Of a stretch of 64,000 nt of DNA, positions 28,995 to 37,561 are shown in pieces; position 1 is the first letter of the stretch, and every line of letters begins with the position of its first letter. Position numbers and translations under genes: made by a program. This DNA comes from Pseudomonas alkylphenolica (GTDB lineage Bacteria > Pseudomonadota > Gammaproteobacteria > Pseudomonadales > Pseudomonadaceae): contig NZ_JADUCM010000002.1 in the NCBI RefSeq assembly GCF_016009175.1, positions 372,001 to 436,000 on the forward strand, read 5' to 3'. Under the pieces are notes generated by a model. It did no database searches. It had not been told where the DNA came from and saw only the letters and a program-made list of their open reading frames with translations.

Positions 28995-29636
28995 ATGAAG
29001 TGGTTTGCTGCGCTTTTGTTGTTGGGGGCAAGTAGTGCCCAGGCCGATATCAAGTTGGAGTGGGTCGAAAAGACCATTCCCGTTTACCCGGAAGCGTTGC
29101 GCAAGTCGGCCATCACCGGCTCGGTCAGAGTCCGTTTTGATGTGAACGCCGACGGCTCGGTCAGTGACGTCCACATAATCCAGGGCAGTGAACCGGCGTT
29201 TGCCGATGCCGCACTGCAGGCCGTTCGGCAATGGCGCTTCAAGCCCTGGGCGGTGTCGGACGAGAACCCGGCGAAAGTCGAGGTGGTCAACGAACTCAAG
29301 TTTCGTCTCAACGACAAGAAAGCCTGGTGGGATATCTATGAACGGGCCGGGCTGATCGTCATGACCTGTAGCCAGTTCAACGATGAAGTGGCGTCGTACC
29401 GCAAAGACGATCCCGCCCGCTCGCTGGATGACATGAAGACCACGCTGCTGTCGGTACGAATGATCTCGCCTGCTTCCGAAGACGGCGTCACCAGCTACAC
29501 GCAGTCGCGAGCCAGTTCCACCGCCTTCATGGACGCGTTGCCGAACATCATCAAGCGCTGCCAGACCTACCCGGGCCTGGACTTTGTCGACATCTGGCCC
29601 GCGTCCCTGCGCGAACGTCTGGTTCAGAAGCGCTGA
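28995..29636 (+). CDS. Secreted protein with a TonB C-terminal domain
   Basis: 213 residues. A signal peptide (~1-18, ending AQA) replaces the membrane anchor and Pro-rich arm of true TonB. A TonB-C domain follows at once (~26-105: PVYPEALRKSAITGSVRVRF, DVHIIQGSEPAFADAALQAVRQWRFKPW shown in part), then a ~100-residue unassigned region with two cysteines (MTCSQF and RCQTYPG) that could form a disulfide. Without an anchor it cannot energise outer-membrane receptors by itself; it may bind TonB-box ligands or periplasmic partners. A Fur-like site lies upstream. Confidence 0.82.
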   Translation: MKWFAALLLLGASSAQADIKLEWVEKTIPVYPEALRKSAITGSVRVRFDVNADGSVSDVHIIQGSEPAFADAALQAVRQWRFKPWAVSDENPAKVEVVNELKFRLNDKKAWWDIYERAGLIVMTCSQFNDEVASYRKDDPARSLDDMKTTLLSVRMISPASEDGVTSYTQSRASSTAFMDALPNIIKRCQTYPGLDFVDIWPASLRERLVQKR

Positions 29637-29644
29637 GCGCTCGC

Positions 29645-30622
29645 TCAGCGCATCGTCACCACCAGTTTGCCTACGGCCTTGCGCTGCCCGAGTACGTCGA
29701 TGGCAGCGCCGGCTTGCGCCAGTTCAAAGCTCTGCGACACCAGCGGCTTGAGCTTGCCTTCGGCGTACCAGGTAAACAGCTGCTGGAAGTTCGCCGCGTT
29801 GTCGGCGGGCTGGCGCTGGGCAAAAGCCCCCCAGAATACCCCGAGTACCGCCGCGCCTTTGAGCAGCGCCAGGTTGACCGGCAGTTCGGGGATGCGCCCA
29901 CTGGCAAAACCGACTACCAGCAGACGGCCGTTCCAGGCAATGCCGCGCACCGCCTGATCGAACAGGTCGCCGCCCACCGGGTCGTAGATCACGTCGGCGC
30001 CATTGCCCCCCGTCAGGCGTTTGATCTCGTCCTTGAGGCTGTGCTCGCTGTAGTTGATCAGTTCGTCGGCACCGGCGGCCTTGGCCACGGCGAGTTTCTC
30101 GGCGCTGCTGGCGGCGGCAATCACCCGTGCGCCCATGGCCTTGCCGATTTCTACGGCGGCCAGGCCGACGCCGCCTGAGGCGCCGAGGACCAACAGCGTT
30201 TCACCGGCTTTGAGTTGCCCACGTTGCTGCAGGGCGTGCATCGAGGTGCCGTAGGTCATGCCAAAGGCGGCAGCACTGGAGAAGTCCATCTGCGCCGGAA
30301 TCGGTATGGCGTTGTAGGCCGGTACGGCCACTTCTTCGGCAAAGCTGCCCCAGCCGGTGAGGGCCATGACGCGGTCGCCGACCTTGAGTGTGCTGACTTT
30401 TTCGCCCACCGCACGCACGATACCGGCGGCCTCGCCACCGGGAGAGAACGGTAGCGGCGGCTGGAACTGATACTTGCCTTCGATGATCAGGGTGTCGGGG
30501 AAATTCACCCCGGCCGCATGCACCTCGAGGAGAATCTCGTTTTTCTTCGGTACCGGGCTTTCGACCTCTTCCAGTACCAGATTCCGGGCCGGGCCCAGTG
30601 CTTTGCACAACACAGCTTTCAT
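29645..30622 (-). CDS. Zinc-independent quinone oxidoreductase (MDR superfamily)
   Basis: NADPH-dependent quinone or enone reductase, 325 residues from ATG 30622. The GroES-like N-terminal domain has the quinone-reductase signature AAGVNFPDTLIIEGKYQ and PGGEAAGIV. The Rossmann domain contains LLVLGASGGVGLAAVEIGKA. No zinc-binding Cys/His set is visible, separating it from alcohol dehydrogenases. Upstream open frame to 31114 overlaps the divergent FliL-like gene and is not used. Convergent with the TonB-domain gene, 8 bases apart. Confidence 0.92.
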   Translation of the reverse strand: MKAVLCKALGPARNLVLEEVESPVPKKNEILLEVHAAGVNFPDTLIIEGKYQFQPPLPFSPGGEAAGIVRAVGEKVSTLKVGDRVMALTGWGSFAEEVAVPAYNAIPIPAQMDFSSAAAFGMTYGTSMHALQQRGQLKAGETLLVLGASGGVGLAAVEIGKAMGARVIAAASSAEKLAVAKAAGADELINYSEHSLKDEIKRLTGGNGADVIYDPVGGDLFDQAVRGIAWNGRLLVVGFASGRIPELPVNLALLKGAAVLGVFWGAFAQRQPADNAANFQQLFTWYAEGKLKPLVSQSFELAQAGAAIDVLGQRKAVGKLVVTMR

Positions 30623-30778
30623 CGGGGCTATTCCTTTGCGCGTAGTGGCCGATAAGTGTAGGTGGGGCGCACGTCGGGTCAACGAGCATGGCCCGGCCTG
30701 ATAGGCCGGCATAAGCCCGGGCTTGGGTTTGACCGGTGCGCTGGGTATGCTGGCGCCAACTGTTTGAGGAGCGAATTC

Positions 30779-31183
30779 GTGAAAGCGTGGATCTTGATGG
30801 TACTGGCCTTGATGCTGCCGGTGGCGGCGATGGCCGAAGAAGCCAAGGAAGGGGAACCGAAAGTCTCCTACATTTCCCTGACCCCGCCGTTTGTTGGCAA
30901 CTACGCCCTGGACAGTGGTCCGAAGCTGCGTGTGTACAAGGCCGATGTCGCCCTGCGGGTCAACAGCGATGCGGCAGCAGCGGCGGTCAAACACCATGAG
31001 CCGTTGATCCGCAACCAGCTGGTGGCGTTGTTCACCCAGCAGGGTGTGGACAACATGAGCAACGTCGAGGCCAAGGAAAAGCTGCGTCAGGAAGCCCTGA
31101 AGCAGGTTCAGCAAGTGCTGGAAAATGAAGAAGGCAAGCCGCTGGTGGATGACCTGCTGTTCAACAACCTGATCGTCCAGTAA
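30779..31183 (+). CDS. FliL-family (flagellar basal-body-associated-like) secreted protein
   Basis: 134 residues from GTG 30779, which follows GAGGA by 8 bases. It has a cleavable-looking signal peptide (~1-19, ending AMA), then a FliL-like domain: YISLTPPFVGNYALDSGPKLRVYKADVALRV (shown only as its family start), followed by IRNQLVALFTQQ and FNNLIVQ. FliL stabilises flagellar stators, but this paralogue is outside any flagellar cluster and is signal-peptide rather than membrane-anchored, so the role may differ. Convergent with the ABC permease gene, 4 bases apart. Confidence 0.8.
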   Translation: MKAWILMVLALMLPVAAMAEEAKEGEPKVSYISLTPPFVGNYALDSGPKLRVYKADVALRVNSDAAAAAVKHHEPLIRNQLVALFTQQGVDNMSNVEAKEKLRQEALKQVQQVLENEEGKPLVDDLLFNNLIVQ

Positions 31184-31187
31184 GGCA

Positions 31188-32306
31188 TCAGGACGTCAGG
31201 CTGCGGCGAAAGCGTCCCAGGGCAATACCGAAAAACACCAGGCCGATGGTGGCCAGCGCCAGTACATCGGGCCAGACCACCGTCAGGCCGGCGTCGCGAA
31301 ACAGGATCGCGGCACTGAGGCTGACAAAATGGGTGGAGGGCGAAAGCTGCATCACCCATTGCAGCCACTGCGGCATGCTGTCCAGCGGGGTACTGCCGCC
31401 AGACAGCAAGAGCATCGGGATGATCACCGGAATCGCCAGCAGGCCGAATTGCGGGGTCGAACGCGCCAGGGTGGCGAGGAAGATTCCCAGGGCCGTGCTG
31501 GCAAACAGGTAGAGTGCGGTCACCGCCAGGAACAGCCCCAGTGAACCCGCCAGCGGCACGCCCAGTGCCCCTTTGACCACCACCTCCAGCGATACCCAGG
31601 TGCACAACACGACCACCAGTGCGTTGCTGCCGATCTTCGCCAGCATGATCTCCAGTGCCGTCAGTGGCAGCACCAGCAAGTGATCCAGGGTGCCGTGCTC
31701 GCGCTCGCGTAACAGGGCGGTACCGGTGAGCACAATGGCGAGGATCGTGATGTTGTTGACGATCTGGATCACCGCCAGGAACCAGCCACCCTCAAGGTTC
31801 GGGTTGAACAGCGCCCTTGGGCTGATCAGCGCCGGGCTGCTGGCTGCCGCCGAACCCTGGTTGGCGTACTCGAGCAGTTCCCGTTCGAAAATCCGGCCAA
31901 TGTAGCCGGCGCCCATGAAGGCCTGGCTCATGGCCGTGGCATCGACATTGATCTGCAGTTCCGGTGAGCGGCCCGCCAGCAGGTCGCTCTGGAAGTTGAC
32001 CGGTACATTGATCACGAAGGTATACAGGCCGCTATCCATCGCCGTGTCGAGCTGGTCATAGGCCAGCGGCGCCGCCGCCTGGAATTCGGGGGGCTGCAGG
32101 GCCTCGGTCATTTTGCGCGACAACTGGCTGTGGTCTTCGTCGATCACAGCAACGCTGGCGTTGTGTACGCCAATGATTGAGCCGGCCGCCGGCATGTAGA
32201 TCGCCACGCTGAATGCGTAGAGCAAAAACAGTAGCAGGACGCTGTCGTGGCGCAGGCTGGTCAGCTCTTTCAGGCCCAGGCGCAGGGTGTGTGCCAAGCG
32301 ATGCAT
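31188..32306 (-). CDS. ABC-2 type permease (YhhJ-like)
   Basis: Membrane subunit of an exporter, 372 residues from ATG 32306, sharing one base with the stop of the preceding fused ABC gene (TGATG). One N-terminal helix (~22-43), a large extracytoplasmic domain (~45-175) and five C-terminal helices follow the ABC2_membrane_3 layout. Motifs: LREREHGTLDHLLVLPLTALEIMLAK (family 'REREHGT' loop; partial quote) and STPLDSMP. It forms an operon with the RbbA-type and HlyD-type genes, as yhhJ-yhiH-yhiI in E. coli. Confidence 0.92.
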   Translation of the reverse strand: MHRLAHTLRLGLKELTSLRHDSVLLLFLLYAFSVAIYMPAAGSIIGVHNASVAVIDEDHSQLSRKMTEALQPPEFQAAAPLAYDQLDTAMDSGLYTFVINVPVNFQSDLLAGRSPELQINVDATAMSQAFMGAGYIGRIFERELLEYANQGSAAASSPALISPRALFNPNLEGGWFLAVIQIVNNITILAIVLTGTALLREREHGTLDHLLVLPLTALEIMLAKIGSNALVVVLCTWVSLEVVVKGALGVPLAGSLGLFLAVTALYLFASTALGIFLATLARSTPQFGLLAIPVIIPMLLLSGGSTPLDSMPQWLQWVMQLSPSTHFVSLSAAILFRDAGLTVVWPDVLALATIGLVFFGIALGRFRRSLTS

Positions 32307-35029
32307 CAGACCTCCTGCTTCTTCAGCATGGCCAGGCTCAGGCCGGTGAAGCCGACGAAAAAGCCCAGCAGCGCCAGGCACTGCGGCCACAGTTCACGCA
32401 GGCTCAACGCCTTGGTGAAGGTGCCGACGGCGATGTCGAGAAAGTAGCCGGCCGGGAACAACTGGCCCATCAGGGCCGCCGAACCGTCGAGTGACGAGCG
32501 CGGCACGATCAGCCCGGAAAACTGGATGGTGGGCAGGCTGGTGATGATCATGGTGCCGAGGATGGCGGCGATCTGGGTGCGGGTGAACGCTGATATCAGC
32601 AGACCCAGGCTGGTGGTTGCCAACAGGTACAGCAGGCCACCGCAGGCCAGCGCCAGGGCGCTGCCCTTGAACGGTACGCCGAACAGCCAGCGGTTCATGG
32701 CTACCAGCAATGCCAGGTTGACCAGGCTGATCGCCAGGTATGGCGCCTGCTTGCCGAGCAAAAACTCCAGGCGGGTCAGCGGCGTCGCATAGAAGTTGGT
32801 GATCGAGCCCAGTTCTTTCTCGCGGACAATCCCCAGCGCAGTCAGCATGGCCGGGATGAAGGCGAGGATCAGCGCCATGACGCCGGGGCCGATGGCGTTG
32901 ACGCTGACCACGTCCTGGTTGTAGCGGAAGCGGGTTTCCAGGCGCACCGGGGATTGCACTGGCGATGCCTTGCTGCTCAGGGCGGCCAGTTGCTCAAGGT
33001 TGGCCTGGTGCACCGCTTCTACATAGTTGCGGCTGGTCTCGGCGCGAAACGGCATGCCGCCATCGAGCCAGGCGGCTACTACCGGCTGGCGTCCGGCGTG
33101 CAGGTCACGACCAAAGCCCGGGGGGATCTCCAGGGCGAGTTTGATTTCCGAGCGTTGCAGGCGCTTGTGCAACTGCGCCGCGTCCTGAATGGGCGGCTGC
33201 TCGGCAAAATAGCGTGAGCCACGAAACGCTTCGAGATAGGCGCGGCTTTGCGGGCTCTGGTCCTGGTCGTAAACGGCGAACGCGAGGTTCTCCACATCGA
33301 GCGAGATACCGAAGCCGAAGATCACCATCATGAACATGGCGCCCAACAGTGCGAAGGCCATTCGCACTTTGTCGCGCATGAGCTCTTTGCCTTCGCGGGT
33401 GGCCACGGCGAAAAGACGCTTGAGGCTGAAGCCGTGTCGCATAGCATGAGGCGTTGTATCCGCCGGGGAGCCCAGTTGGGCGCTGGCTTGCGGGGCGTCA
33501 CTCGCGCCCTGGGCCTGCTCCAGACAAGTAACGAAAGCGTCCTCGAGGGTGTCGCCAGCAAACTGCCGCTGCAAGGCCGCAGGTGTGTCGCAGGCCAGTA
33601 CCTTGCCCGCATGCATCAGGGAAATACGGTCGCAGCGCAGGGCTTCGTTCATGAAGTGGGTGGACAAGAAAATCGTCACGCCCTGTTCCCGCGACAGCTC
33701 GATCAGCAAGCGCCAGAAATCATCCCGTGCCGCCGGGTCGACCCCTGAGGTGGGTTCGTCGAGAATCAGCACTTCGGGCCGGTGCAGGACCGCGACCGCC
33801 AGCGACAGGCGCTGGCGCAGGCCCAGGGGCAGGGCGCCGGACTGCTGGTCGGCAATTTCGCCGAGATCGAAACGTTCGATCAGTTCGGCGATACGCGGCG
33901 CACTCTCGGCCTTCGGCAGGTCGAACAGGCGTGCATGCAGTTCAAGGTTCTGGCGCACGCTGAGCTCGCCATACAGCGAGAAGCTCTGCGACATGAAGCC
34001 GACCCGCTTGCGCGTGGCCAGGTCCTTGGCATCCACCGGGCGGCCGAGCAGGGTGGCGCTGCCTTCGCTGGCCGGCATCAGGCCGGTGAGCACTTTCATG
34101 GTGGTGGTCTTGCCGCAACCGTTGGAGCCGAGGAAGCCGAAAATCTCGCCACGACCAATGGCGAAGCTGACCTTGTTCACGGCGGTGAAATCACCGAAAC
34201 GCAGGGTCAGTTCATGGGCTTCGATGGCAATCGTAGTGTCACCGGCCGGGCGTGGTGGAATCAGCAACGGCTGTGGGTCGTGGCCGCTGTCGCCTTGATA
34301 GTGGGTGAAGGCATCGTCGAGCTTGCCGCTTGGCGTGACGCTGGCCAGCGTCTGGCTCAGGCCCGAGGCGATCAGCTTGCCGCGATCGAGCATCAGGCAG
34401 TGCTCGAACTGTTCGGCTTCCTCCATGTAGGCGGTAGCCACCAGCAGAGTCAGTTGCGGTCGCTCCTGACGGACCTGCTCGACCAGCTCCCAGAAGCGCC
34501 GGCGCGACAGCGGGTCTACGCCCGTCGTCGGTTCGTCGAGAATCAGCAGGTCGGGCTCGTGGATCAGCGCGCAGCACAACCCGAGCTTCTGCTTCATGCC
34601 GCCCGACAGCTTGCCGGCCGGCCGTTCGGCAAAGCGCGCCAGGTCGGTGGCCAGCAACAGGTTGTGCATGCGCTGCTCGCACTCGGCCGAACCGAGCCCG
34701 AACAGGGTGGCGAAAAAACGGATGTTTTCGCTGATCGACAGTTCCGGATAGAGGTTGTTGCCCAGGCCTTGGGGCATGAAGGCGATGCGCGGGTACAGGC
34801 TGTTGCGATGGCGACGTTTGCGGATCGAGCCGCCGAGCACCTGGAGTTCGCCGGCCTGCAGCTTCTTCACCCCGGCGATCAGCCCGAGCAGGCTGGACTT
34901 GCCGGCGCCGTCCGGGCCGATCAGGCCGCAGCGGGTTCCGGCAGGCAGGCTGAAGGCAATGTCGTGCAGGGCCGTCAGCTCACCATAGCGATGGCTGAGG
35001 GCCTCGGCCTGCAGCGCCAGCGTGTTCAT
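32306..35029 (-). CDS. rbbA: RbbA-type fused ABC transporter (two ATPase domains plus permease)
   Basis: 907 residues. ATPase 1 (~1-235) has Walker A GPDGAGKSSLLG, signature LSGGMKQKLGL and Walker B LLILDEPTTGVDPLSRRRFW. ATPase 2 (~265-490) has GSNGCGKTTTMK, Walker B VLILDEPTSGVDP, but a degenerate signature (ALPLGLRQRLSLA instead of LSGGQ). The C-terminus (~540-907) is an ABC2 permease with the loop IVREKELGSITNFYATPLTR. E. coli RbbA was reported as a ribosome-bound ATPase, but this operon context suggests export. Overlaps the HlyD-type stop by 4 bases. Confidence 0.93.
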   Translation of the reverse strand: MNTLALQAEALSHRYGELTALHDIAFSLPAGTRCGLIGPDGAGKSSLLGLIAGVKKLQAGELQVLGGSIRKRRHRNSLYPRIAFMPQGLGNNLYPELSISENIRFFATLFGLGSAECEQRMHNLLLATDLARFAERPAGKLSGGMKQKLGLCCALIHEPDLLILDEPTTGVDPLSRRRFWELVEQVRQERPQLTLLVATAYMEEAEQFEHCLMLDRGKLIASGLSQTLASVTPSGKLDDAFTHYQGDSGHDPQPLLIPPRPAGDTTIAIEAHELTLRFGDFTAVNKVSFAIGRGEIFGFLGSNGCGKTTTMKVLTGLMPASEGSATLLGRPVDAKDLATRKRVGFMSQSFSLYGELSVRQNLELHARLFDLPKAESAPRIAELIERFDLGEIADQQSGALPLGLRQRLSLAVAVLHRPEVLILDEPTSGVDPAARDDFWRLLIELSREQGVTIFLSTHFMNEALRCDRISLMHAGKVLACDTPAALQRQFAGDTLEDAFVTCLEQAQGASDAPQASAQLGSPADTTPHAMRHGFSLKRLFAVATREGKELMRDKVRMAFALLGAMFMMVIFGFGISLDVENLAFAVYDQDQSPQSRAYLEAFRGSRYFAEQPPIQDAAQLHKRLQRSEIKLALEIPPGFGRDLHAGRQPVVAAWLDGGMPFRAETSRNYVEAVHQANLEQLAALSSKASPVQSPVRLETRFRYNQDVVSVNAIGPGVMALILAFIPAMLTALGIVREKELGSITNFYATPLTRLEFLLGKQAPYLAISLVNLALLVAMNRWLFGVPFKGSALALACGGLLYLLATTSLGLLISAFTRTQIAAILGTMIITSLPTIQFSGLIVPRSSLDGSAALMGQLFPAGYFLDIAVGTFTKALSLRELWPQCLALLGFFVGFTGLSLAMLKKQEV

Positions 35030-35985
35030 TGCAGATTGGCCGGCCAGTCCACTTCAGCCGTCCTGACATAACCGGCGCCAGGCATGCCGGGCTTGGCTTG
35101 TGGCACAGCACTGGGTTCGGTCAGGCGCAGCTTGACGCGGAACACCAGCTTTTGCCGCTCGTCACGGGTCTCGACCTGTTTCGGGGTGAATTGCGCCTTG
35201 GCGGCAACGAAAGCGATTTTCGCCGGCAGGGCTTTTTCCGGCAGGGCGTCGAGCACTATCCGTGCCTGGTCACCGACGGTCAGGCGGCCTGTGGTCGAGG
35301 CGGGCAAGTACAGGTTCATGTACTGATCATTCGGATCAATCAGCGTGAGCACCCGCCCTCCGGCGCCCAGCACCTCGCCCGGCTCGGCCAGGCGCAACTG
35401 GATGATGCCGTCGATCGGCGCCCGCAGGCTGCTGTCGTCGATTTCGCTGGTCAGTTGCGCTACCTGGGCCTCGGCGGCGCCGATGGCGGCCTTGATCGCT
35501 GCCAGCTGCGCGCGCGATGCGGTCACGGCAGCGTTGGCGGTGTCGAAGCGCGCCTGCTGCTGGTCGAGCAACTGCTGGCTGGCGTATTTGCGCTGGAAGA
35601 TTTCGCGTACGCGCTTGAGTTCCTGGCTGGCCAGCAGCAGTTCGCTCTGGCGCAATTGCACGTTGGCCTCGGCGGCCGCGTAGTTTTCCTGCGCGCGCAG
35701 TACTTCGGCCTCGGCCTGGCTGCGCTGGGCTTCGAGGGTGCGGGTATCGATACGCGCGAGTAACTGGCCCTGCCGGACCTTGTCACCTTCATCGACCAGT
35801 ACTTCGGCGAGGCGTCCGGGCACCTTGCTGGCAATCTGCACTTCGGTGGACTCGAGTCGCCCGTTGCCCATGCTCAGGCCTTCAGGCAAACGATCGTGCA
35901 GGGACTTCCAGTAGCCCAGGCCGCCGGCAGCCAGGAGTAAAGCGATCAAGGCGCTGGCGAAGATTTTCGGGGTATGTTGGCTCAT
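35026..35985 (-). CDS. HlyD/MFP-family periplasmic adaptor (YhiI-like)
   Basis: Membrane-fusion subunit of a tripartite exporter. 319 residues: N-terminal signal anchor (~9-26), lipoyl/biotinyl half-motifs (GRLAEVLVDEGDKVRQGQLLARID and SSLRAPIDGIIQLRLAEPGE, in part), a coiled-coil hairpin (~80-180, Ala/Gln/Glu-rich) and a beta-barrel C-terminal domain (NLYLPASTTGRLTVGDQAR). First gene of the three-gene operon; a 12-base palindrome sits just upstream. Substrate unknown; no outer-membrane channel gene is adjacent. Confidence 0.92.
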   Translation of the reverse strand: MSQHTPKIFASALIALLLAAGGLGYWKSLHDRLPEGLSMGNGRLESTEVQIASKVPGRLAEVLVDEGDKVRQGQLLARIDTRTLEAQRSQAEAEVLRAQENYAAAEANVQLRQSELLLASQELKRVREIFQRKYASQQLLDQQQARFDTANAAVTASRAQLAAIKAAIGAAEAQVAQLTSEIDDSSLRAPIDGIIQLRLAEPGEVLGAGGRVLTLIDPNDQYMNLYLPASTTGRLTVGDQARIVLDALPEKALPAKIAFVAAKAQFTPKQVETRDERQKLVFRVKLRLTEPSAVPQAKPGMPGAGYVRTAEVDWPANLQ

Positions 35986-36017
35986 CTCTCTGCATCCTGC
36001 TGCATTCGCGTCAAAGT

Positions 36018-36029
36018 GTGACGCGTCAC
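36018..36029. promoter_or_regulatory. 12-base perfect palindrome upstream of the efflux operon
   Basis: GTGACGCGTCAC, 32 bases before the HlyD-type start codon. Its position in the promoter region suggests a repressor operator; no regulator gene is adjacent. Confidence 0.45.
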
Positions 36030-36079
36030 CGACCCTGGTGCGTTGATTCTGGTCAAACGAGGGGTAATCGTAGCTTGCT

Positions 36080-36529
36080 TTAACGCAAGGCGAGGATTGC
36101 TGCCCATTGTTCTGCCGTAACCGGCATTACCGAGAGGCGACTGCCTTTTTGTACCAGCGGCAATTCGGCCAGGTTGGCCTGCTGTTTCAGGTAGCCGAGG
36201 CTGAGGACCTTGCTGAAGGTTTCGACATGGGTGACATCCACGGCGCTCCAGGGGTTCTTTACTTCGTTGGCCTTTGCGTCGAAGTAGTGACTTTGCGGGT
36301 CGAGTGCCGTCGGGTCCGGGTAGGCTGCGGCGCTGATGCGCGCGATCCCGGCGATGCCAGGCTCGGGGCAGCTGGAGTGATAGAAGAAAAACTCGTCGCC
36401 CACGGCCATGGCACGCAGGAAATTACGTGCCTGATAGTTGCGGACCCCGTCCCAGCGCGCCTCTTTCAAGCGGGCCAGATCCTTGATCGAAAGTTCGTCC
36501 GGCTCGGACTTCATCAGCCAATAGGCCAT
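36080..36529 (-). CDS. EVE domain-containing protein
   Basis: 149 residues from ATG 36529, preceded by AGGAG at 8 bases; the longer start at 36547 is not needed. EVE (PUA-like) proteins read modified bases in nucleic acids. Diagnostic parts: MAYWLMKSEPDELSI, GVRNYQARNFLRAM, GDEFFFYHSSC and the WSAVDVTHVETF segment. In bacteria such genes are widespread housekeeping proteins of uncertain role, here next to 5-FCL and 6S RNA as in other pseudomonads. Confidence 0.92.
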   Translation of the reverse strand: MAYWLMKSEPDELSIKDLARLKEARWDGVRNYQARNFLRAMAVGDEFFFYHSSCPEPGIAGIARISAAAYPDPTALDPQSHYFDAKANEVKNPWSAVDVTHVETFSKVLSLGYLKQQANLAELPLVQKGSRLSVMPVTAEQWAAILALR

Positions 36530-36710
36530 GGGTGCTGCTCCTGACAAAATTTGAAATAACCTGTTGCATGAAACCGACAGTCGGTTGGCGTCAACGTTTG
36601 CGTGTCGACGCAGGTTGTCGGAGAATGCGGCAATTTTAAGCTAGACGCTGTTGCAACCAACTATAAAACGTTGCCGACAACGTGATCAGTTTGCCTGAGG
36701 GGGGCAATCA

Positions 36711-36851
36711 ATGAACCGCAAACCGGACCTGCTCTGGATTTTGGTATTTCTGTTCGGTCTGGGTGTGGTCACTACCGGTTATGCGCAAAGCCTTTGGGAG
36801 CGTAATCTTGACGCCCCGTACGAAGTGCCGGTCAATCCGCAACAACGCTGA
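36711..36851 (+). CDS. Small single-pass membrane protein (46 residues)
   Basis: ATG at 36711 behind a strong Shine-Dalgarno (GAGGGGGG) opens a frame ending at TGA 36851. The product begins MNRKPDLLWILVFLFGLGVV: a charged start, one hydrophobic helix (~8-24), then a periplasm-like hydrophilic tail ending PVNPQQR. It is too short for most ORF calling, but the ribosome site, membrane pattern and position 19 bases from the convergent 5-FCL gene support it. Function unknown. Confidence 0.7.
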   Translation: MNRKPDLLWILVFLFGLGVVTTGYAQSLWERNLDAPYEVPVNPQQR

Positions 36852-36869
36852 ATGCTCTGCGGCTGCCTG

Positions 36870-37478
36870 CTAGGCAGGCGCCAGGTACCACGCACGGTCA
36901 GAGACCGTTCCCTGTAGCGGCACATCCCAGCTGGCCTGCGCCAGTTTCTCGACTTTCTGGCATTCATGCGCCAGGCCCAGCAGCAAAGGCTTTTTCCAGG
37001 CCTTGCGGCGGGCCTGATAGGCCAGGCTTCGATCATAGAAGCCGCCGCCCATGCCCAGTCGCCCACCTGTTTCGTCAAACCCCACCAGCGGCAGCAGGAT
37101 CAGGTCCAGCGCCCAGACCGGCCGTTGCCGGGCCAGGCTGATGTGCGGTTCGGCGATGCGAAAGCGGTTGGGGCGCAGCTTTTCGCCGTGTTCTATGCGC
37201 TGGAAGGCCATCTTGGTTTTCGGCCAGGCGTGCAGCACCGGTAGGTAGGTGCGCTTGCCGCGCCGCTGCGCTTCGCGCAGCAACAAGCGCGGATCAATCT
37301 CGCAATCATTGGGCAGGTACAGGGCGATGTGCCGGGCGCGGCGGAACAGCGGGTGCTGCGCCAGTTGCCGGTACAGGCCACGCGCAGCCTGACGTTGCTG
37401 GGCCGGGCTCAGGGCGCGGCGGGCATCGCGTAGCAGGCGGCGAAGTTGGGGGCGGGTTAGCGGCGCGGTGTCGGTCAT
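36870..37478 (-). CDS. 5-formyltetrahydrofolate cyclo-ligase
   Basis: Converts 5-formyl-THF to 5,10-methenyl-THF with ATP, returning folate to the active one-carbon pool. 202 residues from ATG 37478. Family motifs: RRLLRDARRALSP, ALYLPNDCEIDPRLLL, FDETGGRLGMGGGFYDRSL (the LGxGGGYYDR substrate/ATP motif). Located downstream of the 6S RNA gene in the same direction; in many proteobacteria (ygfA in E. coli) the two are co-transcribed. Confidence 0.95.
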   Translation of the reverse strand: MTDTAPLTRPQLRRLLRDARRALSPAQQRQAARGLYRQLAQHPLFRRARHIALYLPNDCEIDPRLLLREAQRRGKRTYLPVLHAWPKTKMAFQRIEHGEKLRPNRFRIAEPHISLARQRPVWALDLILLPLVGFDETGGRLGMGGGFYDRSLAYQARRKAWKKPLLLGLAHECQKVEKLAQASWDVPLQGTVSDRAWYLAPA

Positions 37479-37561
37479 GGCACGGGCGTTCCCAGAGAGG
37501 GCTGCCGCGCAGTGGGCGGCAGCTCGATTTGCTCGCGTGAACACACGAGCAAAGCTGATTC

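Noticed and set aside
37528..37553. Stem TTTGCTCG/CGAGCAAA as a definite 6S RNA terminator
   Set aside because: No U-tract follows in the transcript direction; the 3' end of 6S RNA may instead be made by processing.
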